A DNA stretch of 7,536 nucleotides, taken from positions 1-7,536 of the forward strand of contig DIVU01000228.1 of assembly GCA_002423365.1 (NCBI GenBank), in the 5' to 3' direction. Within the stretch, counting starts at the first letter, position 1; every line of letters begins with the position of its first letter. Position numbers and translations under genes: made by a program. Source of the DNA: Desulfuromonadaceae bacterium UBA6124. Its GTDB lineage: Bacteria > Desulfobacterota > Desulfuromonadia > Desulfuromonadales > Trichloromonadaceae. Shown piece by piece: positions 1 through 7,536 of the stretch. The notes below the pieces were generated by a model that did not search any database, had not been told where the DNA came from, and was given only the letters and a program-made list of their open reading frames with translations.

Positions 1-1569
1 CCGGTGACCGCCGTGCAGATCGGCGATCCGATCACCCAGAAGCGCATGTTCGATTTTCTGCTCATCGCCCGTGACCGGGGACTGTACAGTTCCATCACCG
101 ACAACGGCGCCGGCGGGCTCTCCTCCTCGGTCGGCGAAATGAGCGAGGACACCGGCGGTTTCGAGCTGCATCTCGACCGCGCCCCCCTCAAATACCCCGG
201 TCTGCAACCCTGGGAAATTCTCATCTCCGAGGCGCAGGAACGCATGACCTTGGCGGTGCCGCCGGACAAGCTCGACGCCTTCATCCAACTCGCCCGGGAG
301 ATGGATGTAGAAGCCTCCGATCTCGGCGTCTTCACCGCTTCCGGGTATTTCCATTGCCTCTACGAAGGCCGGACCGTGGCCTATCTGCCGATGGAGTTCC
401 TTCATGGCGGGGTGCCGCAAATGGTCATCCCCGCCAAATGGATGCCGCCCAAGACGGCCGAGCCGGTCTTCCCCGTCCCCGCCGATCTCGGCGCCGAACT
501 GGGTAAATTGCTCGGACGGCTCAATATCTGCTCGAAGGAGAGCGTCATCCGCCGTTACGACCATGAGGTTCAGGCCGGGACGGTCATCAAACCGCTGGTC
601 GGGGTCGCCAATGACGGGCCTTCCGACGCCGCCGTCTTCCGGCCGCTCTTCGATTCCTTCGAGGGTGTGGTTGTCTCCCACGGCATCTGCCCGAGCTATT
701 CGGATATCGACACCTATCACATGATGGCCTGCTCCATTGACGAAGGTCTGCGCAACTATGTAGCGGTGGGGGGCGATATCGAGCATGTGGCCGGTCTTGA
801 CAACTTCTGCTGGTGTGACCCGGTGAAGAGCGAGAAAACCCCTGACGGCGAGTACAAGGCCGCCCAGCTGGTGCGGGCCAACAAGGCCCTCTACGAATAT
901 TGTGTCGCCTTCGGCGTGCCGCTGATCTCCGGCAAGGACTCGATGAAGAACGACTACCAGATCGGCGACACCAAGATTTCCATTCCGCCGACCGTGCTTT
1001 TTTCCGTCATCGGCAAGATCGACGACGTGCGCCAGGCGGTCTCCATGGATGTCAAGCGCCCCGGCGATCTCGTCTATCTGCTCGGCGAAACCCGCGATGA
1101 ATGCGGCGGCTCTGAATACTATTCGGAACTCGGTTTCCTGGGGAGCAACGTCCCCAAAGTCGACGCGATGACGGCCTTTGCCCGCTATCGGGCCCTCAAC
1201 GCCGCCCAACGGCAAGGACTGGTGCGCTCCTGTCACGACCTTTCCGATGGTGGTCTCGGCGTGGCCCTGGCCGAGAAGGCCTTCGCCGGCGGTTACGGCC
1301 TCCGTGTCGAACTGGAGGGGATGGTTGTCGAAGGGGAATTGCGCGATGACACGCTGTTCTTTTCCGAATCGCCGAGCCGACTGCTGGTCACCGTCCGTCC
1401 GCAAGAGCGCGAGCGCTTCGAACGTCTCTTCGCCGGCCAGGCGCTGGCCTGCCTTGGCGAAGTGCTTGATACGCCCCGTCTGGTTGTGAGCCGAAGCGGC
1501 CGGACGCTGCTCGATGTTGATATCAATCTACTGAAAGAGGCCTGGCAGGCGCCTCTGCGGGAGCTGTAA
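1..1569 (+). CDS. purL: Phosphoribosylformylglycinamidine synthase, synthetase subunit (PurL), C-terminal part
   Basis: This is the C-terminal 522 residues of FGAM synthase, which converts FGAR, ATP and glutamine-derived ammonia to FGAM in cytoplasmic purine synthesis. The reading frame is open at base 1, and the codons before the apparent GTG at 4 read straight into PVTAVQIGDP, a conserved PurL stretch, so the true start lies outside the window. Counting from that GTG, visible motifs include ITDNGAGGLSSSVGEM (31-46), GVANDGPSDAAVF (200-212), HGICPSYSDIDTYHMM (226-241), ISGKDSMKNDY (308-318) and SCHDLSDGGLGVALAEKAF (409-427). These correspond to the end of the first AIRS-like repeat and the whole second repeat. 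Related stand-alone proteins are, from memory, close to 1000 residues, so about half is present. The protein stops without a glutaminase domain; that domain is encoded by the next gene. The frame is intact and shows no sign of decay. Confidence 0.96.
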   Translation, partial: PVTAVQIGDPITQKRMFDFLLIARDRGLYSSITDNGAGGLSSSVGEMSEDTGGFELHLDRAPLKYPGLQPWEILISEAQERMTLAVPPDKLDAFIQLAREMDVEASDLGVFTASGYFHCLYEGRTVAYLPMEFLHGGVPQMVIPAKWMPPKTAEPVFPVPADLGAELGKLLGRLNICSKESVIRRYDHEVQAGTVIKPLVGVANDGPSDAAVFRPLFDSFEGVVVSHGICPSYSDIDTYHMMACSIDEGLRNYVAVGGDIEHVAGLDNFCWCDPVKSEKTPDGEYKAAQLVRANKALYEYCVAFGVPLISGKDSMKNDYQIGDTKISIPPTVLFSVIGKIDDVRQAVSMDVKRPGDLVYLLGETRDECGGSEYYSELGFLGSNVPKVDAMTAFARYRALNAAQRQGLVRSCHDLSDGGLGVALAEKAFAGGYGLRVELEGMVVEGELRDDTLFFSESPSRLLVTVRPQERERFERLFAGQALACLGEVLDTPRLVVSRSGRTLLDVDINLLKEAWQAPLREL

Positions 1570-1570
1570 G

Positions 1571-2401
1571 ATGGCGAAAGAGGTTCGTTCCATAGTGATT
1601 ACCGGCAACGGCACCAACTGCGAGCGGGAAGTCGCCAACGCCTGCCGCCTGGCCGGGGCGGAAGTCGCCGACATCGTCCACCTCGCCGAACTGCTGGCCG
1701 GGCGGGTCAAACTCGACGACTATCATTTTCTCAATCTCGCCGGTGGCTTTCTCGATGGCGACGACCTCGGCAGCGCCAAGGCCGGGGCCAACCGCCTGCG
1801 TCACGCTCCGATCAAGGGGAGCGCGGAGAGCCTGGCCGACCAGCTCTATCGTTTCATCGAAGCGGGCAAGCTGGTCATGGGGGTCTGCAACGGCTTCCAG
1901 CTGATGGTGAAAATGGGCCTGCTCCCCGCCCTGGACGGCGACTATCGCAGCCAGACCGCGACCCTGACCCATAACGACAGCGGCCGTTTCGAGGATCGCT
2001 GGACCTACCTCAAGGTCGATCCCGCTTCCCCCTGTATTTACACTCGGGGGCTGACCGGCATCTACCTGCCGGTGCGTCACGGTGAAGGCAAGTTCCTGGT
2101 CCGCGAGCCGCGGGTGCTGGAACGGATCGAAGCCGCTCATCTGGCGGCGCTCAAATATTGCGCCGCCGATTATAACGGCCCGACCCTGGAATATCCCCTC
2201 AATCCCAACGGCTCGACGAACGCCATCGCCGGGGTCTGCGACGCTACGGGGCGGATTTTCGGTCTCATGCCTCATCCTGAAGCCTACGTCCACCGTACCC
2301 ACCATCCTCGCTGGACCCGGGAAGAGGATCTGTCGGAAGAGGGGATGGGGTTGTGGCTTTACCGCAATGCCGTGGATTTCATCCGTAAGGAATTACTCTG
2401 A
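1571..2401 (+). CDS. purQ: FGAM synthase glutaminase subunit (PurQ)
   Basis: This 276-residue class I glutamine amidotransferase releases ammonia from glutamine for PurL. The nucleophile is Cys106 in VMGVCNGFQ, and the His-Glu pair is H235/E237 in LMPHPEAY. The N-terminal ITGNGTNCE (10-18) and GGFLDGDDLGSAKAGANRL (58-76) are typical of the PurQ/PurL glutaminase. At 276 residues it is longer than the roughly 227-residue Bacillus PurQ and looks more like the glutaminase domain fused to large PurL proteins, here as a separate chain. The ATG lies one base after the purL stop and in a different frame. A GGGAG at 1559-1563, inside the end of purL, is 7 bases upstream and supports this start. The tight spacing implies translational coupling and equal production of the two subunits. 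No purS-like gene is seen nearby, as expected for large-type PurL. Confidence 0.95.
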   Translation: MAKEVRSIVITGNGTNCEREVANACRLAGAEVADIVHLAELLAGRVKLDDYHFLNLAGGFLDGDDLGSAKAGANRLRHAPIKGSAESLADQLYRFIEAGKLVMGVCNGFQLMVKMGLLPALDGDYRSQTATLTHNDSGRFEDRWTYLKVDPASPCIYTRGLTGIYLPVRHGEGKFLVREPRVLERIEAAHLAALKYCAADYNGPTLEYPLNPNGSTNAIAGVCDATGRIFGLMPHPEAYVHRTHHPRWTREEDLSEEGMGLWLYRNAVDFIRKELL

Positions 2402-2513
2402 CGGGGTAGCTTTATAACGCTCATACGTGTTAGCATCTATTCTGATCTAACATCCTTTCAGATAAGGTTTTTTTAAACTTTTAACGGGTCGTCCCGAGGA
2501 GTTTTCCCGGCGC
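2402..2513 (+). promoter_or_regulatory. AT-rich purQ-purF gap with dyads and a T-run
   Basis: This 112-base gap is clearly richer in A and T than the genes around it. TGTTAG (2428-2433) pairs with CTAACA (2447-2452), and ATC (2435-2437) with GAT (2444-2446), leaving one bulged C and a 6-base loop. Next, CCTT (2454-2457) pairs with AAGG (2464-2467) directly before seven Ts (2468-2474), a weak terminator-like shape. TCTGA (2441-2445) could instead pair with TCAGA (2458-2462), which would disrupt both stems. I see no convincing -35/-10 pair. The region may end the purLQ transcript, attenuate entry into purF, or hold the purF promoter or an operator. The function is inferred; only the base pairing is seen. 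Confidence 0.35.
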
Positions 2514-3923
<1,410 letters not shown>

Positions 3924-3926
3924 AAA

Positions 3927-3949
3927 CGAGTGCCGTGCGACGGCACTTG
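3927..3949 (+). terminator. Hairpin after purF, possible weak terminator
   Basis: The bases 3927-3935 and 3941-3949 form a 9-bp stem with one G-U pair around the loop TGCGA; the core GTGCCG/CGGCAC is perfect. It starts four bases after the purF stop and is followed by the T-rich but broken tract ATTCTTTAT. The broken T tract and the short distance to the next gene suggest partial termination or transcript processing, not a full stop. Confidence 0.5.
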
Positions 3950-3964
3950 ATTCTTTATCCATGC

Positions 3965-3970
3965 GGAGGA
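3965..3970 (+). promoter_or_regulatory. Ribosome binding site of the pyrE-type gene
   Basis: GGAGGA lies 6 bases before the ATG at 3977. It decides the start: the same frame stays open upstream to about 3680, but that longer reading overlaps purF and has no family resemblance. Confidence 0.8.
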
Positions 3971-3976
3971 TTTTTC

Positions 3977-4537
3977 ATGACACAGGCGGAGAGAGACGAA
4001 CTGATGGCGATTGTCCGGGAGCTTTCCTATGAAGAGCGGGAAGTGACCTTGGCTTCGGGGCGCAAGAGCAATTTTTATTTCGACGGCAAGCAGACCGCCC
4101 TCCACGCCAAGGGCGGGTTGTTGGTCGGCAAGGCGTTCTGGAAGGAAGTCAAGGCTTTTGCCGGGCCGATCCACGGCGTCGGCGGCCTGACCCTGGGGGC
4201 CGATCCCATCGCCACCGCGACCTCCATCGCCGCTCAACTGGAAGGGCAGAGCGTCCACGCCTTCATTATCCGCAAGGAGCCGAAAGGTCACGGCACCGGT
4301 CAGTGGCTGGAAGGGCGCAAAAATCTGCCCAAAGGCTCGCGCGTGGTAATCGTCGAGGACGTGACCACCACCGGCGGTTCGTCGATGAAGGCGGTGGAGC
4401 GGGCTCGGGAAGAAGGGCTGGAAGTGGTCGGCATCGTCACCCTGGTCGATCGCGAGGAAGGCGCCCGCGACAACATCGAAGGGGAGGGGATGGCGCTGCG
4501 CGCGGTCTTCACCCGCACCCAGGTGGTCGGCAAGTAA
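3977..4537 (+). CDS. pyrE: Orotate phosphoribosyltransferase (PyrE)
   Basis: This is a 186-residue type I phosphoribosyltransferase, most likely the enzyme joining orotate and PRPP to give OMP in cytoplasmic pyrimidine synthesis. Supporting motifs are the N-terminal LASGRKSNFYFDGKQ (25-39), the basic loop RKEPKGHGTGQWLEG (99-113) with the Lys and His pattern of orotate enzymes, and the PRPP-binding VVIVEDVTTTGGSS (123-136). The Asp usually found in the N-terminal SG-K-S-Y-D pattern is present. The length is somewhat below the roughly 210 residues of the E. coli enzyme but fits shorter family members. The start is set by a strong GGAGGA site. The gene lies 53 bp after purF on the same strand, so it may be partly cotranscribed with it; both enzymes use PRPP. 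A related PRTase with another base as substrate is possible but less likely. Confidence 0.88.
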   Translation: MTQAERDELMAIVRELSYEEREVTLASGRKSNFYFDGKQTALHAKGGLLVGKAFWKEVKAFAGPIHGVGGLTLGADPIATATSIAAQLEGQSVHAFIIRKEPKGHGTGQWLEGRKNLPKGSRVVIVEDVTTTGGSSMKAVERAREEGLEVVGIVTLVDREEGARDNIEGEGMALRAVFTRTQVVGK

Positions 4538-4560
4538 TCCCGCGTGATAGTGAGGATTTT

Positions 4561-4592
4561 ACGAAAGGGGCGTTATTTGACGCCCCTTTCGT
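4561..4592 (+). terminator. Intrinsic terminator after pyrE
   Basis: A perfect 12-bp stem (4561-4572 with 4581-4592) encloses the 8-base loop TTATTTGA. Its upper part is GGGGCG/CGCCCC, with the AAA/TTT tract at the base of the stem, a common bidirectional terminator design. The unpaired T tail is short, so the T-rich segment is largely within the stem. It lies 23 bases after the pyrE stop and probably closes the nucleotide cluster. Confidence 0.75.
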
Positions 4593-4617
4593 GTATCCGG
4601 GGCGAGAGAGGGCGGAA

Positions 4618-4797
4618 ATGGCGCAGGTTTTCGAACTCTGGCGGCAGGATGACAACGGCGGGCGTTTTCTCGTCGGGCGCTACTCAAGACGGGCAGAGGC
4701 CGAGGCGAAGCTTGTCGAATTGAGTCGCGGTGCCCACAAACAGTTTTACTGGATCGTGGAAGCTGATCTGGCCCGCGCCAAGGACATCGAAGAATAA
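4618..4797 (+). CDS. Small protein of unknown function (59 aa)
   Basis: I do not recognise a named family. The 59-residue product starts MAQVFELWRQDDNGGRF and has a Gly-Arg-Tyr turn, then an Ala/Glu-rich stretch likely to be helical (about 23-37), then HKQFYWIVEADL (40-51), a likely strand, and an acidic end. The order strand, helix, strand suggests a small alpha/beta fold. It has no signal peptide or membrane segment, so it should be cytoplasmic. A GAGGG at 4608-4612, five bases before the ATG, supports this start. The same frame is open far upstream, but that extension crosses the terminator and overlaps pyrE in another frame, so it is rejected. The good ribosome site and the ordinary-looking protein composition argue that it is a real gene. 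It begins 25 bases after the terminator, so it needs either readthrough or a promoter of its own, and I see no clear one. Confidence 0.65.
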   Translation: MAQVFELWRQDDNGGRFLVGRYSRRAEAEAKLVELSRGAHKQFYWIVEADLARAKDIEE

Positions 4798-4813
4798 GGG
4801 GCGTTTTTCCTTT

Positions 4814-4842
4814 TTGGCGGGATCGGCCCTATCGGTTATGCT
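4814..4842 (+). promoter_or_regulatory. Candidate sigma-70 promoter for the lipoprotein gene
   Basis: TTGGCG (4814-4819) and TATGCT (4837-4842) each match four of six consensus bases and are 17 bases apart, the best spacing. They lie in the 79-base gap before the lipoprotein gene, just after two short T-runs (4804-4808 and 4811-4815) that may mark the end of the preceding transcript. The call rests on pattern only. Confidence 0.35.
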
Positions 4843-4876
4843 ATCTAAACGGTGAAACTTCCCCGGGAGAAGGGCC

Positions 4877-5845
4877 ATGCGTTTATTGCTGAAAACTATC
4901 CTGTTCCTGATCTGGCTGTCGGCGGCCGGTTGCGCCCCGGGACTGCCCGAGCATCCCCGCGCCGACTCCCTGCGCGCCTATGTGGCGGAAAACGATACCT
5001 GGCATTTCAGCCGCCATGCGCCGGTCTTTGTTGTCGAAGAACCGGGACGCTCCTTTAACCGTATTGGTACGGCGGCGGCGCGGATCGCCAAGGGCGCGGA
5101 AGAGGTTTACGTCGATCCCGAACAGCCGACTCTTTACGCCCGAAAAACCTCTTTTCGCACCGCTCGGGGCAGCTACACGAATCTCACCTACCGAGTCCAT
5201 TTCGAAAAAGTTCCCGCTACTCGCCTCGGTTGGGGAAAGAATGTCGGCCTGCTGGTCATCGTCACCCTCAACGAATCGGGGCAGCCGGTCCTTTTCACCA
5301 CTCTCCATACCTGCGGCTGCTACCTGGCCTTCACCCCCACTTCCTACCTCGATGAAGCGGCTTTTCCTCCCGGCTGGGAGCGGGGACGGCAGAAGGTTTA
5401 CGGCGAAAGCCTGCCCGGCTATATCGATTACGGCGACGGCTCGCCGACGCACCACCGTTTGCATCTGTTGCTGCGGGAGGGCACCCACCGGGTGATGGAT
5501 CTGTGGCTGGAGGATGGGCGCACCCCACCGGGCTATCAAAGCGTTCTTGCTCCGGTGAAGCCGATGAAGATTCTGGAAGGGCTGGGATTGCCCGACGGCG
5601 CTTCGACCTCGTTTTACGAAACCGCGGGCGGGCGGCGCGACTATGTTAAAGGCAGCCAGAAACCCTGGGAACGCCTTTTCATGAGCTGGTGGGCCTTCGA
5701 CTGGCGGGTCGGCGAAGATAAAAAGCTGGGGCGCGACCGCGATGACGGCATTCTTTTTTACACCAGCCTCAAGCCCTGGGCGCGGGAGGTCTCGGATCTG
5801 CGCAACTTCCCCGTTTTTCTTCAATACTGGGGCTGGAATCTATAA
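4877..5845 (+). CDS. Predicted lipoprotein of unknown function with a CGC motif
   Basis: This is a 322-residue envelope protein that I cannot assign to a family. The N-terminus has a charged start (R2, K6), a hydrophobic core (7-14) and AAGC at 16-19, consistent with signal peptidase II cleavage before Cys19. The -3 position is Ala and not the usual Leu, so the lipobox is acceptable but not perfect. The mature part has no further membrane segment and is rich in aromatic residues, notably near SWWAFDWRVG (270-279) and LQYWGWNL at the C-terminus. LHTCGCYLAFTPT (143-155) carries a Cys-X-Cys with a nearby His, a possible metal site or disulfide. GGGAG at 4865-4869, seven bases before the ATG, supports the start. 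The gene converges on the nitroreductase gene with an 18-bp gap. Export to the envelope is a fair inference; the function is unknown. Confidence 0.85.
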   Translation: MRLLLKTILFLIWLSAAGCAPGLPEHPRADSLRAYVAENDTWHFSRHAPVFVVEEPGRSFNRIGTAAARIAKGAEEVYVDPEQPTLYARKTSFRTARGSYTNLTYRVHFEKVPATRLGWGKNVGLLVIVTLNESGQPVLFTTLHTCGCYLAFTPTSYLDEAAFPPGWERGRQKVYGESLPGYIDYGDGSPTHHRLHLLLREGTHRVMDLWLEDGRTPPGYQSVLAPVKPMKILEGLGLPDGASTSFYETAGGRRDYVKGSQKPWERLFMSWWAFDWRVGEDKKLGRDRDDGILFYTSLKPWAREVSDLRNFPVFLQYWGWNL

Positions 5846-5863
5846 GACTTCCTCCGCTGCGAA

Positions 5864-6691
5864 CTATCCTTCGAAACGGTGGATGATTGCCGGCTCGTGC
5901 CGCACGGTGCGAGCGTAACTGACGGCTGGCTTGCCGAACATCATGGCGTAGCCGAAGATGTGGTCCTCGGGGATGCCGAGCCGGGCGCGGAATTCGGGGA
6001 GCAGATCGTTCAGCGCCCACTTGGCCAGGCCGCACCAGACGGTGCCGACGCCGTGGCTCTGGGCGAAGAGCTCGAAATAAGCCAGGGCGACGAGGCAGTC
6101 GGGCAGGGGGGCCGGCACCTTTTCCGGGGTCGAGGCCACCAGCAGGTGCGGGGCGCCGCGAAAGATCGTATCGATCCCTTTGTCTTCCCACAAGCGCACG
6201 AAATCGGCGAATCGCTCGAAACCTTCCGGCAGCTTCCCCTCCCGCAGCAGACGTCCCAGCCCGGCCATCACCTCGCCGCGCAGCGCCACCATTTTCTCCC
6301 GGTCATCCACCACGGTAAAACGCACCTGCCGGGCATTGACCCCGGTCGGCGCGTGCCAGGCCACCTCCAGCAGATGTTTAATCAACTGCGGCTCGAGATT
6401 TTCTTCCCGATAGCGGCGTACCGAGCGACGCCCCTTGATCAGCGTCTCCATCTGTCGCGGCCGGGGATAGTTCCCTTCCAGGGGGGTGACGTCGCCGGGC
6501 TTGATCCCCAAAATGGAAATCGCTTCCGTCGGGCAGATGGCCAGGCAGTGCTGGCAGCGATAGCAGAGTGCTTCTTTTTCTTCGGCGATGGTGGGGTAGC
6601 CCCCGTTCATGGCGATGATGCGCGGCGGGCAGTCGATGGCGCATTGACCGCAGCGGGTGCAGGCCGAAGGATTGACGGTGAAGTCGAGCAT
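5864..6691 (-). CDS. Ferredoxin-nitroreductase fusion protein
   Basis: This 275-residue cytoplasmic protein joins two redox modules. Residues 1-60 are a bacterial-type ferredoxin domain with two CxxCxxCxxxC clusters (Cys11, 14, 17, 21 and Cys43, 46, 49, 53), each ending in CP, as needed for two [4Fe-4S] centres. Residues from about 80 to 275 are a nitroreductase fold, with the FMN-contacting RRSVRRY (88-94), APTGVNARQVRF (114-125) and the late GVGTVWCG (214-221). The family uses FMN for two-electron reduction; here electrons probably enter from the Fe-S domain instead of directly from NAD(P)H. The natural substrate cannot be told. Such fusions are known in anaerobes. The start is supported by a GGAAAGG stretch 7 bases upstream. 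The gene lies 54 bp downstream of the kinase gene on the same strand, so the two may share a transcript. Confidence 0.92.
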   Translation of the reverse strand: MLDFTVNPSACTRCGQCAIDCPPRIIAMNGGYPTIAEEKEALCYRCQHCLAICPTEAISILGIKPGDVTPLEGNYPRPRQMETLIKGRRSVRRYREENLEPQLIKHLLEVAWHAPTGVNARQVRFTVVDDREKMVALRGEVMAGLGRLLREGKLPEGFERFADFVRLWEDKGIDTIFRGAPHLLVASTPEKVPAPLPDCLVALAYFELFAQSHGVGTVWCGLAKWALNDLLPEFRARLGIPEDHIFGYAMMFGKPAVSYARTVRHEPAIIHRFEG

Positions 6692-6745
6692 GCTGTTACC
6701 TTTCCATGGGTGAAAAGCCGTTCAATCGGATGTCTGGAAGTGCGC

Positions 6746-7536
6746 TTAGGCGGTCGGCCCCTGGTATTCGGGGAGGGGGATTTCCAGGGATTCGGCGATG
6801 GTTTCGAGGATTTCCAGAGCCCCTTTGAAGTTGTAAACGAGAAGCATCTCCTCGAACGCCGCCGTCTTTTCCGGTCTCAGGCGGATCAGGTTATCCCGTA
6901 ACGAAACAAAAGCGGTTTCCGCATCAGTGTCGTTCAGGCGCAGGTATTCGGCCAGTGCCTCCAGTTGCCGGGCGAGGGCCGAAAAATCCACTTCGCCGGG
7001 GGGATGGGCAATCGCTTGCGAAACCTCCTCGGGCATACCGGCCAACTCTTCCATGACCAGCGCAAGGGCTTCCTCCAATTCCTTCAGCGGCATCTCAATC
7101 CCGTTTTCCCCTTCGATTACGGCCAGTTCCAGCTTGTGAGCGGCCTCGTGCACCTCCCGCGCGCCGATATTCCCCGCCACCCCTTTGAGGGTATGAGCCA
7201 GGCGCTGCGCCCTTTCCCGGTCCCCGGATTTCAGGCTTTCCCGAATATCTTGAGCCATATCGCGGTTTTCACGGTAAAAGTCGCGGAGCAGGGAACGGTA
7301 GAGCGTGCGATTGCCGGCCACGCAGCGTAGGCCGTCCGTCGTGTTGATAGCGGTGAATTCGGGGAGCGCTCCGCCGTCGTCGGGCAGGACTGCCATGGAT
7401 GGCGCACCCCGCCACCGGTTTCCCAGCCAACCGGCGAGCACGGCGTAAAACTGTTCGGGATCGAGGGGTTTGGTGACATGGTCGTTCATTCCCGCGGCCA
7501 GGCTCTTTTCCCGGTCGCCGGTCATGGCGTGGGCGG
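6746..7536 (-). CDS. Hybrid sensor histidine kinase, C-terminal part (receiver end and Hpt domain)
   Basis: The start is beyond the right edge: codons before the apparent Met at 7525 read AHA, giving AHAMTGDREKSLAAGMNDHV, the usual end of a receiver domain, with the conserved Lys in VTKP (residues 18-20 from that Met). A linker follows, then an Hpt domain (about 60-160) whose phosphorylated histidine should be His111 in LAHTLKGVAGNIGA. The last 90 or so residues form a largely helical tail of a kind often seen after Hpt domains in such proteins. In a phosphorelay, phosphate would pass from the kinase domain to the receiver Asp, then to His111 and on to a separate response regulator. Sensor and kinase domains are not in the window, so the signal is unknown. 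The tandem with the nitroreductase gene is suggestive only. Confidence 0.9.
   Translation of the reverse strand, partial: AHAMTGDREKSLAAGMNDHVTKPLDPEQFYAVLAGWLGNRWRGAPSMAVLPDDGGALPEFTAINTTDGLRCVAGNRTLYRSLLRDFYRENRDMAQDIRESLKSGDRERAQRLAHTLKGVAGNIGAREVHEAAHKLELAVIEGENGIEMPLKELEEALALVMEELAGMPEEVSQAIAHPPGEVDFSALARQLEALAEYLRLNDTDAETAFVSLRDNLIRLRPEKTAAFEEMLLVYNFKGALEILETIAESLEIPLPEYQGPTA

Noticed and set aside
4..6. GTG as the start of the first gene
   Set aside because: The conserved PurL sequence runs through it from the window edge, so it is an internal valine codon.
1523..2305. A 260-codon minus-strand open frame opposite purQ
   Set aside because: PurQ has its catalytic triad intact on the plus strand, and the antisense product shows no motif.
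2402..2513. A purine riboswitch before purF
   Set aside because: The gap is 112 bases, but I could not find the three-way-junction pattern or conserved core of the purine aptamer, only simple dyads.
5312..5318. Cys-Gly-Cys in the lipoprotein as a haem attachment site
   Set aside because: Covalent haem c needs CxxCH; this motif is HTCGCY, with a single residue between the cysteines and no following His.
4883..5824. A 313-codon minus-strand open frame opposite the lipoprotein gene
   Set aside because: The plus-strand frame has a signal peptide, a lipobox cysteine and a good ribosome site; the antisense frame has none of these.
5879..6901. A 340-codon plus-strand open frame opposite the nitroreductase gene and kinase end
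   Set aside because: It spans two well-supported minus-strand genes, has a biased Gly/Gln/His composition and no family resemblance. It is a mirror of codon bias in those genes.

Overview
The window is a GC-rich bacterial chromosomal segment. Its gene content and protein types suggest an anaerobic deltaproteobacterium of the Desulfuromonadales/Geobacter kind. The reasons are: a large-type PurL with a separate ~275-residue PurQ, a [4Fe-4S]-type PurF with a short propeptide, a stand-alone ferredoxin-nitroreductase fusion, and a hybrid sensor kinase with an Hpt domain. This placement rests on recognising the protein types, not on a database search.

Left part, plus strand (1-4537): a nucleotide biosynthesis cluster. 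The C-terminal half of purL enters from the left edge. purQ follows after a single base, so the synthetase and glutaminase parts of FGAM synthase are made together. After a 112-bp AT-rich gap with dyad symmetry and a T-run comes purF, the first committed step of de novo purine synthesis. A hairpin follows, then a gene of the orotate phosphoribosyltransferase (pyrE) type. PurL and PurQ form one complex. PurF and PyrE both consume PRPP, so the cluster joins purine and pyrimidine synthesis at that shared substrate. The block ends at a perfect 12-bp hairpin (4561-4592), a good intrinsic terminator candidate.

Middle part, plus strand (4618-5845): a 59-residue protein of unknown function, then a 322-residue predicted lipoprotein with a Cys-Gly-Cys motif that I could not assign to a family. 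A possible promoter lies between them.

Right part, minus strand (5864-7536): a two-[4Fe-4S] ferredoxin/FMN nitroreductase fusion. Upstream of it on the same strand is the C-terminal part of a hybrid histidine kinase (end of receiver domain, then Hpt), cut by the window edge. The lipoprotein and nitroreductase genes converge with only 18 bp between their stop codons.

No mobile element, CRISPR array, rRNA or tRNA was seen. Most of the window is ordinary housekeeping DNA. The points most worth a second look are the purQ-purF gap, the unassigned lipoprotein, and the small ORF placed directly after a terminator. I did not find convincing evidence of a novel system.
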